The notes beneath the pieces were generated by a model that saw only the letters and a list, made by a program, of their open reading frames with translations, did no database searches and was not told the origin of the DNA. From Callipepla californica brunnescens (lineage: Eukaryota; Chordata; Aves; Galliformes; Odontophoridae), in the NCBI GenBank assembly GCA_023055505.1, contig JALIRH010000039.1:4220505-4284504 (forward strand): DNA of 64,000 nucleotides, written 5' to 3'. Every line of letters begins with the position of its first letter. The first letter of the stretch is position 1. The position numbers and the translations under genes were made by a program. Shown here in pieces: positions 43,501-57,300 of this stretch.

Positions 43501-46500
43501 ATCTCTCACATAACTGTCCCCGATCTGTGCGAGACCGCAGTCATCTGAACGTTACCCCATGTAAGTGAAGTCTGCGTGCAGTTATTTTACAGCATGTTTT
43601 TTTTCTAAACATCAGATGAGTATCACAGAGAAAGCTGCTGCTGAAGTACAGCTTGGGAGAACTTTGTACAGTACTGTTGTTCTTGATATACAGAGGCAGT
43701 GCCCCTGTCCCCTCTTGGTGTCACCGCCTGGAGACAGAGATAGGCAGCAGCCCACAGGGACTCTGTGTGCGTGGCCAGAGGAAGAGCTCGATGACAGGAA
43801 TGCTGTTTGTGCAATCCACATCAGTTGCCACTCATTTCAATGTAAAGTAATTAAATCTCAAAGCACTACAGTTCATGGCGCACAGATGTGCCATGGTTCC
43901 TCAGTGCTGCTCACAGCTGTAAACCAACTTCAGTGAAAAGGGTCTTTTCATATAGACGGCGAAAGAGAACAAACGAAAAAGGAATAAGAAAATGAAAAGC
44001 AGTCTTCTCAGAGTGAGAACAGGCTCTGACCACAGCAAAGCCATTCATGGCTCTTATCTCCAGCACATTGTGTCAGCATAGGGTGTAACAAGCGTGAACT
44101 TGTACCAGTGTAAGTTCAGAAGATTTACTGAAAGCACCACTCAGGCAGGCAGCAGCACTGCCCCTCTGGGACTTGTTGCTTGCTGTCACCCCCCACAGAG
44201 TATGCTTGAAATGAAATGCACAGCAAGTTATGCATTAAATATGCATAACTAGTTACGATTTTTAATCGTGTATGCTGCTGCATAGCCACCATACCACACA
44301 TTCTGCTGGAGAACAGTGTGTCCTGTCTGCATCTGAAGCACAAAGATTGGCTGCTGGTCTCAGCTCACCCACTGCCTCTGGAACCTTCAGCAAGTGGCCT
44401 CAGTTTCCTATTCACAAAGCCTTGACAGCAATAATTGCTATTTCTAATAAGGCTTCAGGATCAAGAGTGCAAACACACCGCGTGGCATCCAGGAGTTGGA
44501 AGAGCACAAGAATATGAAGATCATGGAAACAGTTCAGGGAGCGATCTTGAGCTGCTCATTTTATTCTGCACATGCATTTGCTTGAGTACTCCGTGCTGAA
44601 AGATTTACAAACATTTGTCCATCTGTGAATTGTTCGATTTAGCTACGGACAAACACGCTGCAGAGGCTAGAAGTGGATTACAAACCTCAGTTAACTTAAA
44701 GCTTCACAGAGGTAAATAAGAGCTGTGAACTGGGGATTTCTGGATGCAAAGACAGAAGGCCAAAGCCCAGGTTGTGATCAGGACTTGCCCACAAAGCTAT
44801 GAACAAATGCTCCAATCAGCAAAACCATTCTGAAAACAAGGCAGCTGAAAAATGCCAGCAGGTAAAATGGCCACGCAATGACTGCATGGATATCCACTTC
44901 AGATTCTGTTTTGTCTCACCTCCTTTAGCCTCTGAGAGGATTCATCCTTCAAGAGGGAAGAGCAGTTTTTCAAAGGGTAGGAGGACTGAGCACAGCAGCA
45001 GAGACTGAAACTGAAGTTGAAATTTGTAGAAGAGGATGTGAGAAGCGAGGCTGTGGTTTTACATCTTCAATGGCTCCACTGAATGTTAGCTTCACAAAGT
45101 CAAATCCTTCAGAAATATCACTTTAAAACAATGGGAGCAGCGCTGTGATCAACAGTCAAAGCAAGCATCAAACTCAATGAATAGAACACACGTTATTAAA
45201 GTGATCTATCAGAGACTTCAGGATTGGGATTTACCAAAGCAGCCAAGCCTTTCCTTAAGAGAGAGGAATTAATCTTGTCACAAGAATATTGAAAACAGCA
45301 ACGACAAAACCCCATCATTCTTAACTCCATAGAAGATGCAGAATGACACTGCATCCTTCTCAGGATTCTCTGGGATTGCACTGCTGGACTCATACCCAAA
45401 TTCAGCCTTACTTTGCTCAGTTTCAAGGAGGCCGAGCATCTGCAGTTGCAGAACAAAGTAACCCATTTCATTCTGCTAGGTAAAGGCAAATTCACACTCA
45501 CCAGCACGAGTAACAGCTGCAAACCCAGCACACAGACAACCTGGAATACTGAAGGAGCAGACACACAAGCAAGCATTACCCAATGTTCTGCTGTAGCAGC
45601 TGCTTCAATATTACTCTTGCACAGTGGACAAAATCTGACATGTGAGCAGCTGAAGCTCACTGAAGATACGGTGGCCAGAGAGGCAGATGGAATGAATGGG
45701 CCAAGCATGATTCTGGAAACACGTGCTTGAGGCCAACCTGAGCAGCTGGGTCTCCTCAATCACATATAGTGCTTCCAGTTCCAGTGCCCAGTAAGTTTTC
45801 CAGCCAGGTGTTTCCCTGCTTTGGATCACCCAGCTAACACCGGCACAGTGGCCTCCATCACTGGGTTGGGAATAGAATAAACTGGAGTTGTTGCCAGAAA
45901 ACAATGATGCCCTGAAAGAAACTTCTGGAAATAATTGGCCGTAATGAGCTCACACCATTACACTAATCATAATTACAGTAACAATATCTGTGCTTCCCAA
46001 GCATTACGACTGCCTTGGCGTTGCCTCGTGCACCCTCCTGATGGGTAAGAGATACCAACCTCAAAGTAACCTGCAATCCTCTGAGGCCTTCATGCATGAA
46101 AGGTATCTGTGCTGATACGAGAATGTGGAACTGTGTTGAAATAAAAGAAAAATGACCAAAAAAAGCGTGGCACGCCTGGCAAAGGATGAGGATGCAAGCA
46201 CTGCAGTAGCAGCTTTCCCTAAGTCAGACTAGCAACATGGAAAAGCTGAGAGCTGCAGAGAGAACCACCAAAGAAATGCATGAAAAAGAGCAACCATTCA
46301 CCTTCCATGACTGCTCACTGATGACAGATACAGAAGATTTTGGGGGTAGACTCCCATTTCTCTCAGGATTTTTCAAGCTTTCAATAATTAGCTTGCAGTG
46401 AGCTGCCACTCCTCACATCTCCTTTCGTTGTTGATGACTCAGTACCTTCCCTTCACAACTGCTCTTTCTGAAGGTTATTTCCAGACCCACAACTCGACAT

Positions 46501-48600
46501 AACCGGAGAGTGTAATGTCTGCACCCACTGATTTCACTTTTGAGTTTGAATTCTGTGTTCTCTAGCAATACCTTTAACATGAGCACCTGTCTGCATTCGG
46601 ACGTGGCTCCAGTCTCCCATCATCAGCTCTAACTTTCTCTGATTCTCATTAAAATATCTGGGAACGAGGTGGCTTTTCAGTATTTGGAACTTCTTGTATT
46701 TTTAGATAGCTTTTTTTTCTTTACAAACCCAATGGAGGCAGTGGCTGAGTAAGCCCTTCCCAGCTCTCTGTTGTTTTGCTTTACCAGCCTCCTTTTACAC
46801 ATAACTTGACCCCAGATAAATTATTTCATCTTTCACTTCCAGCAGCTGAGCAGGATTTGCCAACAATGTACATTCAGATTTCATTACCTCATTTACATCT
46901 GCTTTCCCCCCACCACGCAATACTGAGGAAAAGCCAGATCCTTTGCTCACAGTTTGTCTCTAATCCCAGCATCCACTGGATTATGAGAGTGAGTTGAAGC
47001 ATACAGCATCCTGACCTCAACGCGTTGTTTACTGACTAATGGTGATTCCTTTCAGATTTACATCTCTGGACGCTTGGCAGCACCAGGCCTGTGAGCAGAT
47101 CTGCTGCTTGCCCCTGGCAGATCCCAGAGGCACAGCTTTGTCTTGGCTGTAAGAGATCACGCTGCAACCATCAACAGTGCAGTGTTGGCCCCTTTTCCTT
47201 TGTCCTCTTCGGCCACAGCCCTCTCTGCTTTGCTACAGACTCTCCACAGCCCGTGGCCACCGTCCCCAGCGACCATCACTTTATGTCAGCCACCGATGGT
47301 GCTTTCCCAAGCTGCATTTTCAGAACTGCAGACACCGCCTCATCTCAGAGAACTGATGACTCTGTACTTCTCTTGACATCATCTTCTGCCCCGAGGAGCT
47401 CTGACTGTGCAGACAGGTTGGCACAGAGCTCAGCACCCGATACCTCCACTTGCAGAAGGGGCTGTGCCCTTTTGCTCTTCTTATTTCTGCAGCCGAGCAC
47501 GAGGTGAAGGTTTTGGTGAGCGCTTGCTCATCAGCACTGCACCTCAACTCAGATCTGAGAGAGATGACACAAAGTCACTTCGGGCTCAACTGAGGATGGA
47601 GCTTTGTTTTATTGCCTTGGGGGAATGCTCTGCACATGAACACCTTCACTGATCCAAAGCACCCACAGCAAAGCACTTCCCATCAGTTTCTGGAATCTGG
47701 TAATGGTTAAATTGAGAATACTACTTAGCAAATCCTTAATGATTCTGTGAAATACTCTGTTTAAATCCTCATAGAAAAGCTGAGGATTTATACAACAGCT
47801 TCCATGGCAGCTCTTGGAAACACACACAGCATTTCAGCACAACTCAGTGAAAGAGAACTGTGTGAACACGCAGACTTTGCTGTTGAACCTCAAGCAGAAA
47901 GAACAACGAAAGCAACTGCAGCTCACGCTTGGCAGTGGAATGGCATTTCTCAGTTTAGTTTCCTGTAGGTGACACTGAGGGTTGGCCCACCCAAGGGACA
48001 CCTTCCCTTCAGTGCATCACCCATGAGTAAGAAGCTGCCAAGCTTTGCCAGCTGAGCACAGTGCGTGGCTGTGCTGCCGTTCCTTCATCTGAAAATGAGA
48101 ACTAAAGGCACCCAGCGAGCTGGGGCCGTGAACGAGGCCACGAGAGATGTGATTTCACATGAACTTCCATTGGAGTCTTATTTTAAACACACGAGCCCTA
48201 GTTTTATGGTGTGTGGCTGAGGCTTGTGCTTCGAAGCTGTAAAAAGAGTAAATGTAGTGTGAACCAAAAGAAGGCAGAGGGGAAACAAGACAGACACTGA
48301 AAAGGAAACTGGTGGTATTCGGAGCCTTGCAGGGCACAGACTCTACGGTGCAGGGGGTGGATGGCCAGCTTTGTCAGCACTTCCTTCTCTCTAGCAAAGA
48401 AGTGTGAATGTTACGGTGCAGTTTGGCAGAGGGGTGATGGGACCCGGAGCCCCACGCGCGGCTGTGGCCCTGCACACCTCTAATCAACACAGCAAAAGTC
48501 GGGCTTGAAGCAAGTGGCACTCAGCCACAACCGAACAAGGGAAGGAACGACAGCAACGAGGGCTTTCTTCAGGTGGAAGCCGTTAAGAGCGCCAGAAATA
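40580..48600. other. Intergenic region between IL23R and IL12RB2, no gene seen
   Basis: Eight kilobases with only short or unrecognisable open frames on both strands; the longest is a 187-residue frame at 45196-45759 on - without a known motif. No tRNA or other structured RNA was recognised. Conserved non-coding elements for the two cytokine receptors may lie here but cannot be defined from a single sequence. Confidence 0.65.
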
Positions 48601-48649
48601 AGAATCCAACCCCATTTTCCTGTACACTGCAGCAAGGAGCCTGCTCTGG

Positions 48650-49300
48650 GAGGGCTGGGGGGGCTCAGGGGTCCCTTGCTGCCCTATGGCTCTGGGGTTC
48701 TGCGACCCCACAAGTGCAGCTCCTGCGCGATACCCTCCCGGGGAGAGCAGCACGGGTGTGGGGGGGGGGGAAGGGCAGCCCGGGTTGGGGGGAGGGGGCA
48801 GCACACGGGGCGGGGCGGGGTGCAGCGGGGCCGGGTACCGCCGCCTGCACGCGTGGGGTGCGCGGAGCTGCGGTGAGTACCGGGGAGCGATGCTCCGGGT
48901 CCCGAGCGGGGATGGGGTGGGGATGCGGGGCACGGACTGACCCCCGCACCGCTCCTTTAACGGGGGCTCACCTCCGCGCGGCGGTGTCCGAGCCGGGACT
49001 TCCCTCCGCAGGGCTGATGTCGGTACATCGCATCTCCGAGCCGGGCGCCGTTCCGCTGCTGGCAGCCGACTTGCCAAAAACGCAGCTCCTAAAGTCGGTG
49101 CTACCCGCAGGGAGCAGCCTGCAGCGCTGTCTGGGCTCCGAAAACCCGGTTTGGCTTCGGGGTGTAACGCAGCAGCGCTGCGCGCTCCTCTTCGTGCTGC
49201 TGAAGTCGGCACCGCGCGGGGAAAGGAGGGAACTCCGCGTGGGGAGCGCTGCGTGGAAGGACGTGAACCGACCGCTGTGATCCCAGCGCAGCTGATGAGC
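48650..49300. promoter_or_regulatory. IL12RB2: CpG-rich island, candidate IL12RB2 promoter and non-coding exon 1
   Basis: Dense CpG and GC-box sequence (GGGGCGGGGCGGGG near 48806) stands out from flanking normal-GC DNA. A strong donor-like site, GAGCTGCG|GTGAGTAC, lies at 48872/48873. Together with a splice-acceptor-like tract ending at 51313, just before the IL12RB2 start codon, this suggests an untranslated exon 1 here and a 2.4-kb first intron. This is inference from position and splice consensus. Confidence 0.5.
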
Positions 49301-49654
49301 ACTGGGCATCAGAGAGCCGAGTGCACGCGGCTTTCAGCCCCTACCATCCCAGCTGAGATGTCAGAGCGGGCACGGCCACGGACACGCGTGTAATTGCACT
49401 TTGTGAGCAGCTCCTGTGCTTCCCCATCTCGTACAGCCTGTTACTGCTTGATCTGTGCGTGGCCGTACGGTTTTCCAAGTTCTGTGTGACACGCTGGGAT
49501 TTTTTCTCCTTGAAAGCACATTTCTTTGACCCAAGGTGAGGGTTATTTCTCATTGCTTTCACATATCCAGCTCCGATCGTAGTTTATGTGGTTGCTGTGC
49601 TCATGTGATGCTGCACGAACCGTTTATCCTTTCCGTAGTGATCCTCTGATGAGG

Positions 49655-49975
49655 ATTATCATAGAGTAGCTTAGACCCTCAGGATCATCAAATCCAACCT
49701 CAACTAAATCGTACTATAACAGCCCACCTCTGCATCACGTCCTGAGCACCACATCCAGGTGGGTTTTTAAACACCCCCAGGGATGGGGACTCCATCATTT
49801 CCCCGCAGAGCCCATTCCAGTGCTTAACGACCCTTTCTGCAAAGAAGAGCTTCCTGATATCCAACCCACAACCTGCCCTTCCTTGCACCTACCCCAGCAC
49901 CTCCGTGTCCTTTCTGTACTGAGGTGCCCAGAGCTGAACACAGTACTCGAGGTGGGGCCCCATCAGTGCTGAGTA
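49655..49975 (-). mobile_element. CR1 LINE fragment
   Basis: A 0.3-kb reverse-complement CR1 block: ATCATCAAATCCAACCTCAA, then GGGATGGGGACTCCATCATT, then CCATTCCAGTGCTTAACGAC, then CCAGAGCTGAACACAGTACT followed by CGAGGTG. It is diverged but co-linear with the CR1 3' region. Confidence 0.9.
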
Positions 49976-51313
49976 CATGTGGAAATTATGCGGAGAGCTG
50001 CTGGTTTTCTGTGTTGACTCAAGTGTTTGGTGTACAGTTTTTGGTGCCTGAAGGATGTTTACACAGTCAAAGTGGCAATTTCAGTTTATTGGAAGGCAGA
50101 AGGTTTATCTGAAGAACTTTGGTGCTGTGATTGCTCATCCTGGCACTTACTAATCACCTACAGATTTTGCTGCTTTCAGTGTTTGTGTGAAGCTGAGGTG
50201 TCACAGCAAATCTTAACGTTTCCATCTGAGGAGCTGGAGGATTTAAATGAAAGGCAAAGTTTTTATATGAACCTATGCAAAGTCTCAGCACAGGTCAGTG
50301 GAAGAGCACCCATTGATAACAGGAGTGCCACATCCTCCATCCAGTCTGACTCTGGATCTGCAGCAGGGTTTCCCTGCACAGCAGACCTGCTCAGTTTCTC
50401 CTCTCTGTTCACTGGTGCATCCTTAATTCCCCTCCTTGATATTCTCACAGCTGCAGGCTGCCTCATCCGAATGCGTGCTGTAGCAGTTTGCCACTGGAGG
50501 GATGAGAGAAATCCACCTGCAAAAGGTGAGGAAACTCTCAACATTGAGTCCCTAGGGAACCCTGGGCATTTCCACCCTTGTCTCTTCCCCTTCTTTTCTT
50601 TCTCCCTCTCCATATACTGTTTCTTTGGGGAAGCCCCACGTTGGCAGCACTACACTCGTGCTACAAAAGAGGTAGAGGACTTCAGAGACAGCTCTGCAGT
50701 GTGGGAAGCAAAAAGGCTCCTTGGGGAGAAACAGCACGTGTTCTTATTCCCTGAGAAGATGCAGGGTGTGCAGAGTAAGGAGGCATTGAGAAGAGAATGG
50801 AGAGGCTTGGGAGTTGCTGTTTCTCTGCAGTGATTGTTCAAACTTCCTTGGCATAGCTTATCCTCTTTGCTTCAGGTCCTGCTAAATTTTAGCAGTTACA
50901 GAGCTACAAAGAGTTGAAGAATGTTACTGTAAAACTGCAAATGTGCAAGGCAGGAGGCACAAAACCAGAAATGAATGAGGGGTATTGAGAGTCTGTTCTG
51001 GTTGACATTTGCAGCAAGGTTTTCGGTTCTGGGCTTGCAGAGCATCTTTGGGAGGGAAGGGATGAAGTGCATCTCTTCTTGAAGCAGAGTCACGAAGTGT
51101 CTGTGGTTCGAAATCCCTCCAAGCAGTGTGCCTGTCTGTAAGCAGAGCCAGCCCAAAGTTCAGCTGCCACTTGGGATAACATCTCGGGTGCCACAACTCA
51201 GCAGCATTAGAGAGGAGAGTGCATTAGAAAGGACTGATGGAATAAGCACCTTGGATTTTCTGAAGTTCTGAAGTAGTGCCAGTGTTGTAAGATGATTTTT
51301 CCCCACTTTTTAG
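49976..51313 (+). other. IL12RB2: Probable IL12RB2 first intron or upstream flank
   Basis: Sequence between the CR1 fragment and the acceptor-like site ending at 51313. It contains a long unexplained open frame at 50027-50833 (+), discussed as a finding. No other feature is seen. Confidence 0.5.
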
Positions 51314-51352
51314 GAGCTGGTAAAAGGCGACCATTTCTATGTAGGAAGCAAA
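51314..51352 (+). other. IL12RB2: IL12RB2 5' untranslated part of the first coding exon
   Basis: A pyrimidine tract CCCCACTTTTTAG at 51301-51313 is a plausible splice acceptor. It leaves 39 bases of leader before the ATG at 51353 (context AAA before, T after). Confidence 0.5.
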
Positions 51353-54300
51353 ATGTTGTGTGCATGGACTGTGCCTGCCACAATTTGTTTGCTGGTGTAC
51401 TTCACTGCAGGTAAGACTTTTTTTTTATGTATATAGCAATTATCACTTAAGAGAAGCACTGCCTAATTAGCTTCCTCTTTCAGATACACAAGTAAACGTC
51501 TTTCTTATTAGAAAGAGCAACATTTGATGCTTGGTTAGGTTTATTCTATGCTTTCTTTAAGAATATATTGATCCACTTCCCATTCTTCATGGCATCATGC
51601 ATTGCTGTTTATGTGTGCTGTGGGCTGCAGGCAGTATTGCTGTGATATGACACATTTACACCCTCATTGCACAGCTCTAAGTGCTGGACAGGTATGGACT
51701 TGGCTTCAGGAGAAGAGGCAGATGGGCTCAGGCACTGGCAGTGCTTTGTTTCTCTCTGGCCTGGCCATCTCCTGGTTAAGAGCTGCTGATAATATATGTA
51801 GGGAGCGTTTCATTTTAACTCAGAGAAGAGTTTGTGCTGTTTGTTACATGGGAAGAAGCGCACAGTTTCCTCAGAGACTGTCAGAACTTCAAGTAAGCAG
51901 AGTTAGAAAATGGTGCTCTGCCATTTTCCATCTTTTGCAGCTGTTTGTGTCACTTTCCCACTACATAAGTGTCTCAGAGTCTGTCGTCATAAGCATATCC
52001 TTGTACCCCGAAATCAGTATTGCCTTTCGTGCCCAGTAACACACACTGCATCTCTGCAAGTCAGAGAAAACGTTGCTTTTCTCATCAGTAGAGATCTGTC
52101 TGCCACTGCTTTGCTGTATTTCATTGAACAGCAGTGACAAAAGCAGCTCTGATCGGTAGATATTGCCTTGGGTTGTGCTTTTTGCTTCCATCACTGGTAG
52201 TTGGGCTTTGCTTTCTGACCTCCAGCTGATCAGATCAGTGAAGGGTGGATGGTAATCCATTGTGAGTTACAATGCAGAGACAAGCATCCTTACATGATGG
52301 ATTTGGCACCGCTGTCCTCCCAGAGACAGTGTGTTTCAGGAGATGAACGATATATTCACTTTAAGGGTTTGTTTTGCCCCTTTGTTGCAGAAGCATGCAG
52401 CAAGGGAAACGTGCCTGCCAGCAATCTTCCCCACGGCGCTGCAGAAATATGCGAGAAAGGAAACATGACTGCTAACACTGCTTCTCATGTCCAGCCTGGA
52501 ACCAACATCACCCTCTCCTGCCAGCTAAAACAAGTGGTGTACAACAAGCAGTGCAGGACAGCTCTTTTCTTTAACGGATCTGAACTGATCAGCCGTTATG
52601 GTGCTTCAGTAAGCAACACGTTTCCAGTCAACACGTATGGCAAGCACATGTTTACTTGCAAGATAGATTGTGAATACAAGAAAAAACTCATCTGTGGAAT
52701 TGATATAGAGTCTGGAAGTAAGCAGAATTTCATTATTCCATGTTCTTTCTGATGTTCTGCATTTGCATGCCACTACGATAGCAAATGAGAGGAGGGGTTC
52801 AAGTAATTAAAAACTGGAGAGATGCTGAACAAAGCATCATACCCTCTCCTGTTCTCCCTACCCCTCACGCTCCTGAAACTCATCTCTCCAGGACACACGT
52901 GGCTTGAAAGAGCAATACTAAGGATAATTCAGATTTTCTTTTCACTGTAGATGAGCCAATGCAGCAGCATTTTCTGCATGGGTGCTTACATTTGTGTGGC
53001 TTTTTTCATTGAAGAAATAATGGTTGATTGCTTCAAGTAAATATTGTGGTGCCCAGTCCTGACAGGGGTGGGGCATTCGTGTCCGTCTGACACCTTTGTC
53101 CCTTGGAAATTTAGTGGGATGTTGCTTGTTTCAGAGGTCTCAGCACACTGCAGAGATGACACCCAGCTATTTTCACGTGTCAACCCAAATCTTTCACATT
53201 TACTGCCTGTAAATTCATAAAAACAAACCCACCTCCTAGCATGCCTTAATGTGCCTCCTCTCAACATTTTGAAGGAAGAAACTGATCAGAATATTTGTTT
53301 AAGGTCCCCCAGATCAGCCCAGAAATGTGTCATGCATCCAGAATGGGATGGATGGCAATCCCACCTGCACCTGGGACAAAGGCAGGTTCACGCACATGAA
53401 CACTACGTATGCAGTACAGTAAGTAACACAGGCAAGTAGGTTCTTCAAAGCCTGCAGTCAGATCTCGGAGGGGTTTTTATGTTAGCTTTATGTCTTTGTT
53501 ACAGATTTACCCTTAATCAACTCACACAAGAGTTGCTCTGCAAGGCTGCCATGATCACAGAAAACAAAGGCTTTTCTGTTTACCGTTGTGTGTGCTGCAG
53601 TAGTTAAATTACTTCTGGGTTAAGCACATGAAGAGAATATGCCAAGACATGGCTCCTTTAGTAGAAAAGGAAGTTTAATAGTAGATGCAGTCTTAAACAT
53701 GCTGCTTCCCCATCGTGGCTCTTCTCTATGTAGAGATGACATGGTGCCAGCACCAGAAAACCTCAGGTCTGAACTCCTCACTCTATTATACTGTTTAGCT
53801 AAGGGGATGAAGAGAAAACTTTTCCAAGCCATGCTATCTTTGCTTCATCTTTAAGAACCCACAGTGTTGTTGCTCTCTGGTTTTGCTGAGCTTTCCCTGA
53901 AAAAGCCTGGAGACCTCTGCAGCAAGCTACAAGCAAGGAACAAACAATTTACCTTTCAGTGAATGGAACAGTATTAACTGAGAGCTCTCCTTCTGTTCTA
54001 GGCTATCAGATGGGACTGATACCTTCTGTTTTTCAGAAGAAAGCCTGAGTAATATGTCTGGCTCGCTAGTTCTGAGCACGAGGTTGAATTTTGAATCTAC
54101 TTACAGACTTGTGGTTGTCGCCTCCAACAAGCTAGGAAGTGCTCTTTCACAGCCACTTCAATTCATGCTAGTAGACATAGGTAAATCCCATACTTACCTT
54201 CTTTCATCTAGCACTGTCTTTATAGAGAAAATGAAAACCAAGCACCCTATCTCTGTTGTTTGTCCCTGCCAGAAAAGGGATTCATCCAGTCTCAGTCACC

Positions 54301-57300
54301 CATTCGGTTTATGGTGTAACCTCCGTTAGGAGCTGTGATGCGTATCTGAGTGCCGTTTCTTTGTTTTGTTTCTGTTTTTGCTGCTAGTGAAACCACATCC
54401 TCCAAAATTCTCGGTGGAATTTGAAAATTCTGCAACAAACTGTACTATTGTTTGGCACTGTGAAGTCCCCGTGCAGCACTGCAGAGTAAGATACCGTCCA
54501 CTTACCAATTGCACCTGGAACACGGTAATCCTTTTCTGAAGAATAGAGGATATTATGGTGCTTGGATTCTCCTTTAATATTGGCATTTATCTCTTGAGTC
54601 TGCCCTCTAGCATCTTATTTAGGAAAAACTGTTGCCTACTCCTCAAAACCTCTATTGCTGGTCTAAAACTGAATGAAGGTAGAATGCTTGTCATGGAAAA
54701 AGAAAAAATAACGAACCTGTGTGCATGCATAGTTCCCCTTGTGCCAAGTATAATGCACAAAGAATCAGAGCTAATGTTTGACCCAGCACTGCTAAGATGT
54801 GGTCATTTCTGCTCACTGTAGCTCAAGGTACAGGCGTTCATTTTCCAAATGCTTGTGTCTTCTCTTATCACTGTCTCTAATCATTTCAAAGGTCATTGGT
54901 TTCAACCCCCTGCCGTGGGCAGGGTCACCAAGCACTAGAGCAGGCTGCCCAGAGCCACATCCAGCCTGGCCTTCAGTGCCTGCAGGGATGGGGCACCCAC
55001 AGCCTCTCTAGGCAACCTGTTCCAGTGCATCACCACCCTCTGAGTGAGAAACTTCCTCCAAACATCTAACTGTCTGAGTTTAAAACCATTCCCCCTCATC
55101 CTTTTGCTATCAGCCCAACTAGTGCTGGTTGGAATCCTTAGTTTATATTTTAAGTGCTAAAATGAAGGAATTGCTTGAAGTTAATTCAGGTATATGAACA
55201 GAGAATTCCTTACTAAGCTGATTTCCCTGTGAGTTTAATGCAACATATGCTTTATCTTCATTGAAGGTTGAAAGTTTAAACAGTGAAAAATGCAGTCTTC
55301 ACGGTCTGGAGCCTCATACAGACTATGAATTTCAAGTCAGCTGTAAAATTCATCCCAATAGAGGGCTGTGGAGTAACTGGAGTGAGTTTCAATCCCAGAC
55401 TCCAGAAGCAGGTAATACAATGCGTGATGGGTCATGCTAAGCTCGTGTCTAAGGTTTACATAGAAGCAGAAAGTTTAGCGAATGAATTCAAAACGCCACT
55501 TGGTTTGTGCTGGTTAGGATCTGTAAATCCACAAACAAAGCCAGTGGGGAAATAAACTTCTGTAACAGGGCAGGTCTTCGTCACGAACAGGGAATCAATC
55601 AGTTCACGTTCCAGTTTGCTGAGGAGCTGCTGAATGGGGCAGGAAAGGGCCTCTTCTGACTGAGATGAGCCGAACCACAGAACTGTAGGGGCTGGAAGGG
55701 ACCTCCAGAGATCATCGAGTCCAACCCCCTGCCAAAGCAGCTCCCAGCCCAGGCTGCACAGGTAGAAGAGCACACGCTGCAAAGAGCTGTTCTTTAAGTC
55801 TCTGAAGTGCTGTACTGGAATACTGCAGCTTGGAAATTTGCATTTCTCAAAACGTAGAGCAAGAGATCCCATGTGGAAGGTTTGAACAAAACAGTTTAGA
55901 TTTGCCAATTTGCCTTTCCAAGCAAATAAGATAGTTCATTCAGAGAATCCCCAGCTAGCTCTCTCTGCTAAGTAGTGTGCTCTTTGGAGGGCTCTATAGC
56001 CTTAATGGATGAGAACAGGGCTGTGCATTTTGGGGAGCTATCCCATCATGAATAAGAAGGTGAGAAGACAGTGTTTCTGCACAGCAGAGCCCAGGGGACA
56101 CAGCTCAGACACAAGATCAATTCTCCTATTTTGTACCACTTCCAGTAGCAGAGGTCCTCAGTTAGCTGCAGGGCCACCATCTGCTGCTCAGCCTCTGAAA
56201 CTTCACGTTGCTCTGTGTGTTCTTATGAAAGAAGAAAGCTTCTGAAGAAGGATTTCAATACAGATGCGTTGGCTTCTTCGACACCCCCTCCTTTCATCTC
56301 CTAGTTGGCTTTCATTGCTCTGTTTTTGTGAATTACTCTGAGCTCTCCAAGCTCCTGCAGCTATTACTCATGCTATTTACCACTACTGCCAGCAGCAGTT
56401 TCTGTAAGCATTGATTGATGCAAAAGGTGTGAACTTTTCCTTCCCTCCCCCACTTTCCTCTCAACAGTTTTCTTAACCTTCTGGGTGCACCCGGGTTGCT
56501 ATGGTGTCTGTGGCCATCACCCCTCTTCCCCAGGCAGTGCTGCAGAGCAAGGCTCTCTTCAACAAACCAGGGAACATTTTCTGACATCAGGCTGAGTGAC
56601 AGCGAGGTGAGGCTGCAGATGATGAGCTCTACATGCATAATCATTGCTCTTCTTCAAAGTAGCTCAAGTTTTCACACTACTTTGGCCTTCAGTGAATTCA
56701 GGACCTTTTATACATATGAAGCTGCTTGTTTTTCCTCCCTCGTGTTTCACCAGGCCTGACCTGCCACAGAACTTGCTTTCTGCAAGCACTTTAGCAAAGG
56801 AATCCTTTCCTTTCCACCTAACTTGTGTGGTTCACTTGTTCACCTTAAAATCTGGGCTGGCATTCAGCAGATGCAATCTGCCTCCTTCCTCCCCCTGCTC
56901 TGGACTTGCCCCTTGCTCACAGCGAGTGCATTCTGGTCTCTGTGGATGCCGTGGTTTGTTTGTTTTGTTGTTGATTTCTTCCTTTTTTTTCCTATTTCAG
57001 TCACTATTTGCAGTGGAAGCAGGACAAATAGTTCTTAGCATTGCTGGCATTGAGGATTGTTTCTGTGTTTGGGTTTAGGAAATAGCAGGCAGTGTTAGCC
57101 CCAGGCTATGCAGGGCTGTGCATCAGTTGCCTGCTGCTCTGGTTATTAGAAACCCTTCTTATTTAATTTTGATGAGTTGATTGTGCTCAAGGACCTTGAG
57201 GAGCCAAGCTTTGTCGCCCTGACTTGCTTCGTATGTCTTCATCTGGTTCTGAGTTGCTTTAGCATGCTGTTAGTAGGGTTCAGTGAGAATCAGTTTAAAC

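Noticed and set aside
45196..45759. 187-residue open frame on - with hydrophobic segments
   Set aside because: No motif, no splice or promoter context, and normal-composition intergenic DNA; most likely chance. A cross-species coding test would settle it.
47091..47507. 138-residue open frame on +
   Set aside because: Ser/Cys-rich without conserved pattern or neighbours; nothing supports coding.
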